From: Bradyrhizobium japonicum USDA 6
GTDB lineage: Bacteria; Pseudomonadota; Alphaproteobacteria; Rhizobiales; Xanthobacteraceae
Direction of reading: 5' to 3'
NCBI RefSeq assembly: GCF_000284375.1
Contig: NC_017249.1
Coordinates: forward strand, 2,520,001-2,584,000
Length of the DNA: 64,000 nucleotides
Below, piece after piece: positions 53,612 to 61,023 of this stretch. Within the stretch, counting starts at the first letter, position 1. The number at the start of each line of letters is the position of its first letter. A program made the translations under genes and the position numbers. Below the pieces are notes generated by a model. The model did no database searches, was not told the origin of the DNA, and saw only the letters and a program-made list of their open reading frames with translations.

Positions 53612-53701
53612 ATGGGCGATGACCTTCAGTACAAGGTTCTGGTGATTGCAGCGGGCAGCTTGCCGGTGATCTTGGCGGCAGCCGCCCTGTTCATGCGGTA
53701 A
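53612..53701 (+). CDS. small membrane peptide, 29 aa
   Basis: MGDDLQYKVLVIAAGSLPVI followed by LAAAALFMR and a stop. One hydrophobic helix with an acidic, cytoplasmic-type start. Similar short proteins occur in Bradyrhizobium to my recollection. There is no clear ribosome binding site, so it is tentative. Confidence 0.4.
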   Translation: MGDDLQYKVLVIAAGSLPVILAAAALFMR

Positions 53702-53752
53702 GGGCGCCCCGCAGCGCCCATTCTGATGCGGGGCCGATCAGGATTAACGCCT

Positions 53753-53929
53753 ATGCCGCGCTGGAAGGAAGCATGGACCGAAGACGAAGTGGCTAAGCTC
53801 AAGGCGCTGGCAGGCACCATGCCGCTCACTCTGATCGCCAAGGAGCTTGATCGGACCGCTGGCGCCGTGCTCGCCAAGGCGGCCGAAGAAAAGCTTTCCA
53901 TCGTCCATACCCGGAGCGGCCGAGCCTGA
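53753..53929 (+). CDS. small SANT/Myb-like helix-turn-helix protein, 58 aa
   Basis: MPRWKEAWTEDEVAKLKALA then LIAKELDRTAGAVLAKAAEE. The W-x7-DEV-x2-L start and the helix-turn-helix spacing resemble small SANT-like or Gcr-like DNA-binding domains common in prophages of alphaproteobacteria. An in-frame ATG nine codons upstream is possible, but the added residues look non-coding. Probably a regulator; target unknown. Confidence 0.55.
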   Translation: MPRWKEAWTEDEVAKLKALAGTMPLTLIAKELDRTAGAVLAKAAEEKLSIVHTRSGRA

Positions 53930-54273
53930 CAGTCAGGTGTGGGTTGCCGGGACAACCACGAAAATGCCGCCTGCGCGTTTCCTTGCGGCCCAGATTGCGG
54001 ACCGTGATGGTGGCGTACCACAAGCGGGTTTAGCAAGCCCGTCAACCAGCGCGCGGCCGTCGGGGGTTTGGTGATGCATCCCCTGACGGCCGTTCTCTAG
54101 CGACGTCTTCGACCACCGAAAAACTTTTCCCGCACCAGCGCTGCCGTTTCCCGCGAAACTGGCCGCGTTGTTTGCCATCGGCTCGCGCAATCGCGCGATT
54201 CGTTTGTGCCGCTCTCCGCTGGATCGTGGTAGTCTGATGCCGGGCTGTTCGCCATCAATGAGAGGCGAGCCAA

Positions 54274-54522
54274 ATGGCGACCGACAAAAGCATCCGCAAA
54301 GGGGATTATCTGCGGGGCGGCTTCCATCCCGCGAGCATGCGCGCCGCTGACACGCTGCGCGCCGAGTTCCCCTTGCTCGAAGGCGTCCTGCAATCAGCCG
54401 GCCCGCCGCCGACGCCCGAACGGCTCGCAGAACTTGCGACCGAACGTCTCGCACTTGAGGCGCGCATGGCGGAGCTGAAGCGCCGCATTGCCGAACTGTG
54501 CGCTGCGGAGAAGCGGAAATGA
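54274..54522 (+). CDS. small helical protein, 82 aa, first gene of a phage-type operon
   Basis: Starts MATDKSIRKGDYLRGGFHPA with GAGGCGAG before the ATG. The C-terminal half (residues 48-80) is a continuous charged helix, TERLALEARMAELKRRIAEL, likely a coiled coil. Its stop overlaps the start of the prohead protease gene (ATGA, 54519-54522), so the two are translationally coupled. The position before a protease suggests a capsid-related or regulatory partner. No family recognised. Confidence 0.6.
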   Translation: MATDKSIRKGDYLRGGFHPASMRAADTLRAEFPLLEGVLQSAGPPPTPERLAELATERLALEARMAELKRRIAELCAAEKRK

Positions 54523-55250
54523 GCGGCGAAGCTTTCCAAATGCGCGTGCAGCTCGCGAAGCTCGCCAGCCGCTACAAGATCGCGCCCCGACCGACACTTA
54601 TCCCGCTCACGGCGCCGGTCGATCATGCACTCACGGTGGATGGCCTTGCGAGCACCACCGACATTGATTTGGAGCGCACCAAATTCCGCGCCTATGCATT
54701 TTGCAATCCGTGCTTGCTGTTTAAGGGCCGTGAGTTGCCGCCGCTGCTTTACAAGCATGATGAATCGCAACCAGCAGGCAAGATTGAAAGCCTTACCTAT
54801 GACGCGCGCGGCAATCTCAAGATCAGTGCCCACGTCACCCACGAATTGGCAAAGCGTTGCGGGGCGTTCTCGATCCGCGCCTATATCGGCGGTTATGAAT
54901 TGCGCGACACTGACAGCGCACACTTCCATGCGCTGGTGACGAATGCGGAGATCATAGAAATCAGCTTGACGGATGCGCCGGCAAATCCGCACGCCCTGGT
55001 GCAGCGCCGCTATCCCGCCCCGCCGCTCACGGCGTGGCTTAAGACAATTGGTGAGACCAATGCGCTCCTCATTCGGCGCGTTGCAATTGTTCGTGAGATG
55101 ATGACGGTCCTGGCTAAGACGCCGCAACAGCGCACGCCGAAGCTGGCGCCTGCAAAACACCCGCCGCGCAACGCGCCGGTGCCCATACCTCGCCGGCCGA
55201 CGACAGAGTTTTCCAAACTGGTTTTAGCGATAAACAGGAGCCGGGTATGA
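54519..55250 (+). CDS. HK97-type prohead protease
   Basis: 243 aa. The fold is recognisable from RTKFRAYAFCNPCLLFKGRE, LLYKHDESQPAGKI (catalytic-type His segment near residue 85), LKISAHVTHELAKRCGAFSI (with the Ser of GAFSI) and AEIIEISLTDAPANPHALVQ. In HK97-like phages this enzyme cleaves the scaffold during head assembly. No portal, terminase or capsid genes are near, so it is isolated from a phage morphogenesis set. It overlaps neighbours on both sides. It may be a domesticated or satellite gene. Confidence 0.75.
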   Translation: MSGEAFQMRVQLAKLASRYKIAPRPTLIPLTAPVDHALTVDGLASTTDIDLERTKFRAYAFCNPCLLFKGRELPPLLYKHDESQPAGKIESLTYDARGNLKISAHVTHELAKRCGAFSIRAYIGGYELRDTDSAHFHALVTNAEIIEISLTDAPANPHALVQRRYPAPPLTAWLKTIGETNALLIRRVAIVREMMTVLAKTPQQRTPKLAPAKHPPRNAPVPIPRRPTTEFSKLVLAINRSRV

Positions 55251-55690
55251 CTCAAACCATTACTGGCACAGACGTGCTGCGCAAAACGCTAAAGGCGCGC
55301 AACAAAAGCCCGAACGCCATGGCGGTCATCGCCAGCGAGATCGACGGCGTCGGCGTCTCGACACTGGAAGATTTTAGCAATGGAAAGGCTAAGCTCGGCG
55401 TCGAGACGTTGCAGGCGCTCGCCAAAATCTTGTTCGATGCCGAGTTTGACCCGACGCTGAACGTATTGCGCAGCGCGAACAAGGCTCAACCGATCACCAT
55501 GGGCAACGCACCGCCGCCGTTCGATCCTGAGCGGCACCCAAGCTATCATCCCGCGCCGGCCGGTCCATGGACGAAGGGCGGCCTCACGGGCTTGCCGCAC
55601 TCGCCGCCTAAGCGGCGGCCTGGATGGCTCGACCGTCCAAGTGCGGAGCCGCCGATACGTCAGGCATCCGTGCTTTTCCCGCCTAAGTAG
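55247..55690 (+). CDS. small protein with HTH-like N-terminus, third gene of operon
   Basis: 147 aa; the start overlaps the protease stop (ATGA). Residues 1-70 (DVLRKTLKARNKSPNAMAVI, then GVSTLEDFSNGKAKLGVETL) resemble an XRE-type helix-turn-helix: short helices, a turn, and a recognition-like segment. The C-terminal half is proline-rich (GNAPPPFDPERHPSYHPAPA). It could be a regulator of the operon or a structural partner. Confidence in the reading frame is higher than in the function. Confidence 0.6.
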   Translation: MTQTITGTDVLRKTLKARNKSPNAMAVIASEIDGVGVSTLEDFSNGKAKLGVETLQALAKILFDAEFDPTLNVLRSANKAQPITMGNAPPPFDPERHPSYHPAPAGPWTKGGLTGLPHSPPKRRPGWLDRPSAEPPIRQASVLFPPK

Positions 55691-55730
55691 TTGTGCTTTG
55701 ATGCCCATGCACCAGTTGTGGGGGATTGCG

Positions 55731-55823
55731 ATGGCCAGCCGTCAGCATATTTTCACCGCTGCCTACATCGCGCTGGCGATCCTGAATACGGCACTTGCGA
55801 CGATGGCCATCTTTTCGTTTTAG
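55731..55823 (+). CDS. small membrane peptide, 30 aa
   Basis: MASRQHIFTAAYIALAILNT then ALATMAIFSF and a stop, with GGGGGA upstream of the ATG. A single transmembrane helix. Accepted tentatively because the ribosome binding site and composition are both good for such a short reading frame. Confidence 0.35.
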   Translation: MASRQHIFTAAYIALAILNTALATMAIFSF

Positions 55824-55912
55824 CCCCCCTGATGCGGCGGCTAAACGCGGACCGCCGGCTGATCGACGGCCGGTTTTAGGCGGCGCTGCTGCGCCGACAG
55901 CTATAAGGCGTC

Positions 55913-56374
55913 CTAGTGTGGAGTAGGACTCGTCGATGCAGATCGGTCGCACGCCCGATACATGTCCATAAGAGGTCTACCCTCCAGGAATACCGCACGA
56001 GGCCTTAAGCCGCCTTGCTTGTCGAGCCAGCGCTGAATCGCATCAGGATACATCGAATACAGCATCCGGGTCGCGCTTCGGTGGGTGAAGGTACGTCCGG
56101 TTCGGTCAAAATCCCACGCCGCATGAAAAGCGAGTTTTGCCCTAGGAGTAACGCAGATTTTTTCCGGGGTAATTGTTGCGAGCACTATCGTGCAGGCCGA
56201 GGCGCAAAGGCCGTCGATCATCACCGACTGATTCGAGGCCCGCAGTTTTTCGTATCGGTCAATGTAATCGCCAATTGAGCCGCCTTGATCATGCGTAATG
56301 CGAACAGAAGCCTCGCTGCTTCTGACGCACGTGAACAGCAGCAAAACCGCAAGTAACTCCGCCCGATGGTCCAT
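55913..56374 (-). CDS. periplasmic protein, ClpP/crotonase-like fold
   Basis: 153 aa with a signal peptide (LLAVLLLFTCVRSSEAS). The conserved pattern VMIDGLCASACTIVLATI, then CVTPRAKLAFHAAWDF, is that of the predicted periplasmic COG3904-type family, which resembles SppA/ClpP proteases: an Ala/Ser-Cys turn and a His after the last strand. Catalytic function has not been shown for the family. It overlaps no neighbour and lies on the opposite strand to the phage-type operon. Confidence 0.65.
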   Translation of the reverse strand: MDHRAELLAVLLLFTCVRSSEASVRITHDQGGSIGDYIDRYEKLRASNQSVMIDGLCASACTIVLATITPEKICVTPRAKLAFHAAWDFDRTGRTFTHRSATRMLYSMYPDAIQRWLDKQGGLRPRAVFLEGRPLMDMYRACDRSASTSPTPH

Positions 56375-56452
56375 CGAGATCTGTCCTGCGATTGCAGTGG
56401 AATAAGCGCTGCGGCAGGGCGCAATGCTCTACCGCAAAGCGCGGCTTACGGA

Positions 56453-56905
56453 TCAGTAGCGGTAACCGTATGGGTATTGACCCGGGCAGACCCAATTCCC
56501 GTATGTGTCATAGAAGCAATTATTGTTATTGCCGTAGTAGCCATAGGCACCGGCCGCAGCAGCTCCCACTGCTGCTGCACCTAGCCCGTACGCTGCGCCC
56601 CTGTAAGCCCCACGATAAGCTGCATTACGGTATACTCCGCGACGAACTGCCGTGCGCGCAATGGGGCGGCCGGGTATGGGTCGATAGCCATAGCCGCGAC
56701 CAGCGACGCCATATCGGCCTCCTCGAACATGAGCGACGCGTGCGCCGCCACCGTGAAATCCTCCAGCGCGCATGCCGCCTCCATGAAACCCACCGCCGCC
56801 GCGGAACCCACCGCCTCCACCTCGGCGAGCAAATGCATCATCGGGAATGAGACTGACAGTGACCAGAACAAGAGCTGCCAAAGCGGCAAGAAGGCATCGA
56901 AGCAT
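56453..56905 (-). CDS. glycine-rich secreted protein
   Basis: 150 aa with GGAGGACAG before the ATG. The signal peptide ends near residue 26 (DDAFARR). The mature protein is Gly/Arg/Tyr-rich (GGGGFRGGGGFHGGG and similar repeats), with a hydrophobic Ala stretch near residue 110 and a C-terminal YYGNNNNCFYDTYGNWVC carrying a likely disulfide. Such proteins are frequent in Bradyrhizobium and are thought to be exported structural or stress proteins. A FixK-like box lies about 100 bases upstream. Confidence 0.75.
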   Translation of the reverse strand: MLRCLLAALAALVLVTVSLIPDDAFARRGGGGGFRGGGGFHGGGMRAGGFHGGGARVAHVRGGRYGVAGRGYGYRPIPGRPIARTAVRRGVYRNAAYRGAYRGAAYGLGAAAVGAAAAGAYGYYGNNNNCFYDTYGNWVCPGQYPYGYRY

Positions 56906-57004
56906 GGCTGTCCTCCAAGGTAGGGTGCCGCGCAGGAGCGACGTGGTGCCCGCTCAAAATAGTCGACACCCGGCACGAGCCTTTGCCTGTGCCCAAGTCG
57001 GCGC

Positions 57005-57018
57005 TTGATTTAGATCAA
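57005..57018. promoter_or_regulatory. FixK/FNR-type box TTGATTTAGATCAA
   Basis: Exact TTGA-N6-TCAA, with the extended TTGAT-N4-ATCAA form. It lies between the divergent glycine-rich gene (start 56905) and the LuxR-type gene (start 57136), about 100-120 bases from each, so it could serve either. Confidence 0.65.
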
Positions 57019-57135
57019 TGGCCCGGCGAGCCATTGCATTCGATTCGTGAGCGCTCTTTGTCCAAACGTATACACAAGCGCTGTCTCTCATTGTAGTAGA
57101 CAGGGTGGGCGATTGCCTGTCAGCTGCGAGGCGCC

Positions 57136-57357
57136 ATGAACAATCTCCCGCTGAGTCCACGCGAGAAGCAATTACTCCGCCGAATAGCTGCCGGAAAGAC
57201 GGACGCGCAGATCGCTGAGCGGCTCGGAGGCGGTGTCAAGCGAGTCGCTGAGCAGCGCGTCCGCCTGCTCTATAAGATCGGCATCAGTGCGCCTGCTGAG
57301 ATCGCCGATGCGGCCGAGCGGCTGGCGAAGTGGCGAACTTACAGAGGCGTCACTTAA
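57136..57357 (+). CDS. small LuxR-type helix-turn-helix protein, 73 aa
   Basis: LSPREKQLLRRIAAGKTDAQ at residues 6-25 and AERLGGGVKRVAEQRVRLLY following are a LuxR/GerE DNA-binding domain. There is no sensor or receiver domain; the protein is only the DNA-binding part. The dimerisation helix is short. It probably regulates nearby genes; the FixK-like box 118 bases upstream suggests it is itself under oxygen control. The next 297 bases (57358-57654) hold no clear gene, though a short plus-strand frame there encodes one hydrophobic helix without a start. Confidence 0.7.
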   Translation: MNNLPLSPREKQLLRRIAAGKTDAQIAERLGGGVKRVAEQRVRLLYKIGISAPAEIADAAERLAKWRTYRGVT

Positions 57358-57654
57358 AAAGAGCGGCCAGATAACAAAACCGCCCGTTCTCACGCATCGT
57401 CGTCGTCACCGTCATCATCCTGTACCTGGCCGGGGCCGAGCTGCCGCGAATCGTGACCGGTGGTTGGCCGGAACCGGCCAGATGGCGCTGTTTAGTTTCA
57501 CCAAGACCTGCGCGGATCGCTTCGTCGGTTCACTGGTCTCCTGCCGTCTTCAGAAGCTCGCGGTTCAGCATGACGACGTCATGCCCCTCCAAGCCCGGCG
57601 CGCTTGCTGTCCGCCCCTTTGAGCAGCGCTGTTTGATGGACCGTTCAGCCAAGT

Positions 57655-58116
57655 CTACTGGCTGCCTCCCAGGGTGCGGCCCAGTCGTTCAAGTTCGAGC
57701 GTGACGCAGAAGAGTGCGAACAACGACGCCACCAGTTGCAGCCCACGGCGCGACATGAGCCAAAGATCGGCGCCTTGATGGATCTCAGGCAAATGCCTGA
57801 AGAACACGACGCCGAACAGCGAGCCTCCGAAGATAAAGGCGAGCCGCCCCAGAAAAAGGAATAGGTGATTCAGGATCGGGTTCGAGCGCTGGGGTGGAAG
57901 CGGAACGCATCGCAGGCGATACCAATAGGCGGCTTGCATTGCGACGATCATAAAGGGCGTTGCAAGATTGTCGGATCGTTCGATGGGGAGCTGCTCACCT
58001 GGATTGGCCATCAAGTGCCGAAATTCAGGCAGGCCGTCTAAGATTATAAAGAGCCCGCCTGTCAGTTGCCCCAAGAGGAGCATCAGATAGAGGGCTCTTG
58101 ATTTTTGGTCTGTCAT
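57655..58116 (-). CDS. small multi-helix membrane protein, function unknown
   Basis: 153 aa from MTDQKSRALYLMLLLGQLTG. Four hydrophobic helices (about residues 9-28, 52-70, 90-112 and 130-147) with short loops. No recognisable family. The start at 58116 is preferred to a GTG three codons before. A near-FixK box (one mismatch) lies 55 bases upstream. Possibly a membrane protein expressed at low oxygen. Confidence 0.6.
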   Translation of the reverse strand: MTDQKSRALYLMLLLGQLTGGLFIILDGLPEFRHLMANPGEQLPIERSDNLATPFMIVAMQAAYWYRLRCVPLPPQRSNPILNHLFLFLGRLAFIFGGSLFGVVFFRHLPEIHQGADLWLMSRRGLQLVASLFALFCVTLELERLGRTLGGSQ

Positions 58117-58170
58117 GCCGAGCACTCGTCAAGCTGCTTTCGAATGGTCCGGCTCGTTCGAGAGTGAACG

Positions 58171-58184
58171 ATGATCCAGATCAA
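58171..58184. promoter_or_regulatory. near-FixK box ATGATCCAGATCAA
   Basis: One mismatch to TTGAT-N4-ATCAA at the first base. Lies between the divergent membrane-protein gene (start 58116) and the gene at 58277. Confidence 0.4.
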
Positions 58185-58276
58185 AGCTTAACGCCGCCAA
58201 TGTAAGCGGCCTTTTTCGTGCCCACTTGACTCATTGTTCTTGTTTCGTTCTATTGGGCAAAATCCCAGGTTTGGTC

Positions 58277-58531
58277 ATGCCCACACTCGAATATCTCCGC
58301 TCGGAAATCGAGCGCATGCGCGCGCAGGTTGGTCGACAGCGCAAGGAAATCCTCCAGCTCCAACGTGCCGGAATAGGGACGGCGTCGGCGGAAGCTTTGC
58401 TCTCGCGGATGCTGGGGAAGATTGACGACCTGTGCGCTGAACGCGACCGGCAGGTGCGGGCAGCGAAGGAAGGCCCGACCTATGCCACCGGCAAGCCTAT
58501 CCGGGGCACTCCGGCAAACCGCAGGATGTGA
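58277..58531 (+). CDS. small coiled-coil protein, 84 aa
   Basis: MPTLEYLRSEIERMRAQVGR then RKEILQLQRAGIGTASAEAL. Residues 5-45 form a heptad-like helix. Longer in-frame readings from 58226 look unlikely. The pattern is known to me from short rhizobial accessory proteins. Its stop codon overlaps the start of the next gene (58529-58533), so the two are coupled. Function unknown. Confidence 0.6.
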   Translation: MPTLEYLRSEIERMRAQVGRQRKEILQLQRAGIGTASAEALLSRMLGKIDDLCAERDRQVRAAKEGPTYATGKPIRGTPANRRM

Positions 58532-58758
58532 TGGACAACCTTCGGCGTTTTCCTGCGCCGTGGGTGATGGAAGAGGACAAGGAATGCTTTCGCGTGAAAG
58601 ACGCGAACGGCTTCTCCCTCTGCTGCATCGTCCACCGGCAAGACCTTCACGACCGGCCGTACCAGTACGCCAACGAATTCCTCACCCGTGACGAGGCGCG
58701 GCGGATTGCCAAGGCGATATCCAAACTGCCGGAGCTACTGAAGCGGCCGCCGTATTGA
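58531..58758 (+). CDS. small hypothetical protein, 75 aa
   Basis: MDNLRRFPAPWVMEEDKECF, then HRQDLHDRPYQYANEFLTRD and EARRIAKAISKLPELL. The pattern (FPAPW start, a substrate-like beta part, and a C-terminal EARRIAxAI helix) recurs in short Bradyrhizobium proteins of unknown function. ATG at 58531 directly follows the stop of the upstream gene. Probably a two-gene unit. Confidence 0.65.
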   Translation: MDNLRRFPAPWVMEEDKECFRVKDANGFSLCCIVHRQDLHDRPYQYANEFLTRDEARRIAKAISKLPELLKRPPY

Positions 58759-58989
58759 TGTTCTGATTTATCACATCCTGTTCGTGCGTTGTTCGAGAAG
58801 CGTTCTCAAAACACAACCTGAAACAGCGTTCTTGGTTGTGGGCGACGCCTGGGTGTATTCACGAATGGAACACGTCTGCGCGTCCGAAGTTGGAGACTCG
58901 TTGAGTAAGGTAGTAGGCTGCCCGCCGCTGGCCCCAACACCGGCGGCGGGTATTTTTGTGAGTTGCGTAGAGTGGCGAGGCGTACCGAG

Positions 58990-59862
58990 ATGCCGGGGTT
59001 CATTAAACCCCAGCTGGCGACCCTGAAGAGCAAGGCTCCCTCAGGTGCCCAATGGATTCACGAAATCAAATACGACGGCTACCGAGCGCAGATGCATATG
59101 AACAGCGGCGCTGCGAAAATCTTCACTCGCAACGGTCATGACTGGACCAAGCGGTTCGCGCGCATCGCAGGCGCGTTCAAGCTGAAGAGCCAGACCATCT
59201 TCGACGGCGAGATCGTCGTCGTCCACGACGATTCGAACAAACTTCTCCGAGCTGCAAGCAGACCTGGCCAATGGTCGGCAGGACAGGATGCTGTTCTATG
59301 CTTTCGATATCCTCTTCCACAACGGCGAGGATCTTCGGAGCAAGCCCCAGCTGAAGCGCAAGGAGTTGCTGAAAGAGTTGATCGACATGCTCGATCCGCC
59401 AATCCTCTACAGCGAGCACCACGAAGGCGACGGGCAAGCTCTGTTCGAAGCGGCGGCGCGGTTGAACTATGAGGGCATCGTGTCGAAGCTGGTCGATGCG
59501 CCGTACCGATCGGAACGCGTCGAGGCCTGGCAGAAAATCAAAACCGTCCAGCGCGAGAAATTCCCCGTGGTCGGATTCATCAAGGACCCGACCGGCGTCG
59601 CCGCCCTTTACCTGGGGAAGAAGGAAGGCAAAGATCTGGTGTACATGGGCAAGGTTGGCACCGGCTGGTCCCGCGCGGTTTCCAGTGAGATCCGAAGAAG
59701 CTCGACACGGTGGTGAGCCCAAAAGCGAAACTGACAAGGCCCATCAAGAAACCAAAGGCTACTTGGGTCGAGCCGACATTCTATGCTGACGTGGAGTATC
59801 GCGACATCACTTCGGAGGGCTTACTGCGCGCCAGCTCGTTCAAGGGATTGTCTCGCAAGTAG
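58990..59862 (+). pseudogene. ATP-dependent DNA ligase, LigD-type ligase domain, two frameshifts
   Basis: The start reads MPGFIKPQLATLKSKAPSGA and contains the nucleotidyltransferase motif WIHEIKYDGYRAQMH (the lysine is the adenylated residue) and IFDGEIVV. The frame then changes at an AAA run (59239-59241) to FSELQADLANGRQDRMLFYA, YEGIVSKLVDAPYRSERVEA and WQKIKTV, and again near 59695 to LDTVVSPKAKLTRPIKKPKA and a conserved end at 59862. The total is about 290 residues, a stand-alone ligase domain without the polymerase and nuclease parts of LigD. Two shifts make an active product unlikely. Confidence 0.8.
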
Positions 59863-60049
59863 ATAAGAGGCGGATCGAGGAAAAACTATCGCGCTGGCTC
59901 TTTGCGGTTAGCCAGTGCCTTTCGGATTAGTCAGTCATGACGTAACCTTATGCGCGGCGCGAGTGCTGCGCCGATGCGCTTTCGAACTATTCCAAGATCC
60001 TTTTGATGCGAGCAATAAACGCTTCAAGCCGCGACCTCCAGACTCGCAG

Positions 60050-60118
60050 CTATTGCTTCATCTGCCGCTTGGCCTTGGCATCGGCGATCCGAATTCGGAT
60101 CACGTCATCAAGCGACAT
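60050..60118 (-). CDS. possible 22-aa peptide downstream of the FRG gene
   Basis: MSLDDVIRIRIADAKAKRQM then KQ and a stop. It starts eight bases after the FRG stop codon in the same direction. It may be translated with it or be chance. Listed for completeness. Confidence 0.2.
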   Translation of the reverse strand: MSLDDVIRIRIADAKAKRQMKQ

Positions 60119-60126
60119 AGGCCGCT

Positions 60127-60951
60127 TCACCGCAGCATCTCCGCGATTTTGAACTTTGCGCTTGCCAGCTCCTCTCTAACGGAGATCGTCTCCATGAGAC
60201 TTTCCTGCGAGCCAAAAAGCGAAAAGGCGGTGAGGTTGTAATCCAACAATTCTCTCAGGACGGCGGCACGTTCGTCAGCGGCCAATCGAAACTTGAGGAG
60301 CCTATCTTGTCCGGGCACCTTTCGGTCAAAGACGTTCGCGTGTGGTTTGAAGTGCCATCCTTTTCCTTGATGATGCTGCACGCAGATCGTGTACTGGGCC
60401 TGCTGGGCAAAATGACGCCTGTGTGTTGAGACGTAGGGGCCACACGTCGCTATTTGCGGCTCGTCATTTCCTGAGGTCTTAAATCCTCGCGGATTATCGC
60501 AGTAAGCAAAAATGACAACATGATCTGTTAGCGGGCGAGCGAAGGCAAAATAAGCGGCAACAAATGGCGACCGGCTCCAATCTAAAATGGGTGTCGGAAA
60601 CCCATGATGCCGTAGATATGTCATGTATTCATAATGCGGCGGAACGTGGAGCCCCAACGCAAATGGCTCGTATTCCCTGACCGAACGGTCGATGGCTGGC
60701 CAACTCGGTTCGTCAGGCCACTTTAGCTCAGCCAGACTTTCGATCTCAGATTTGATCCGCAGGATTAATCTGTAATACTCCGTAACCGATTGAGGGTGAA
60801 AACTGCGCTCTAACGTGGTCTCAAGTTTCCACTTTTCCGAGCTATGCCCACGAAACACGTAAGAACTATTTGCCGGCGCGGATTGTCGCAATTCCGCAAC
60901 GGCGGCTTTAAATTCGAGCCACGTGTGAACTTCATCGGTTGGCGTTGTCAC
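60127..60951 (-). CDS. FRG domain-containing protein
   Basis: 274 aa, soluble. The FRG domain (named for its Phe-Arg-Gly) is clear: SSYVFRGHSSEKWKLETTLE near residue 30 and YLRHHGFPTPILDWSRSPFV near residue 112, followed by AAYFAF. The family has a predicted but unproven enzymatic role and is often found in defence islands and on mobile elements. It is 72 bases behind the SEC-C gene on the same strand and probably in one operon with it. Codon use and lower GC differ from the chromosome. Confidence 0.85.
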   Translation of the reverse strand: MTTPTDEVHTWLEFKAAVAELRQSAPANSSYVFRGHSSEKWKLETTLERSFHPQSVTEYYRLILRIKSEIESLAELKWPDEPSWPAIDRSVREYEPFALGLHVPPHYEYMTYLRHHGFPTPILDWSRSPFVAAYFAFARPLTDHVVIFAYCDNPRGFKTSGNDEPQIATCGPYVSTHRRHFAQQAQYTICVQHHQGKGWHFKPHANVFDRKVPGQDRLLKFRLAADERAAVLRELLDYNLTAFSLFGSQESLMETISVREELASAKFKIAEMLR

Positions 60952-61023
60952 GATTTTTCCCTTCTATGTGCGCGCCCGCATCGAAGTCTTTTTTGCCAAC
61001 AGGACGCAACCGGCGTGGCAGGC

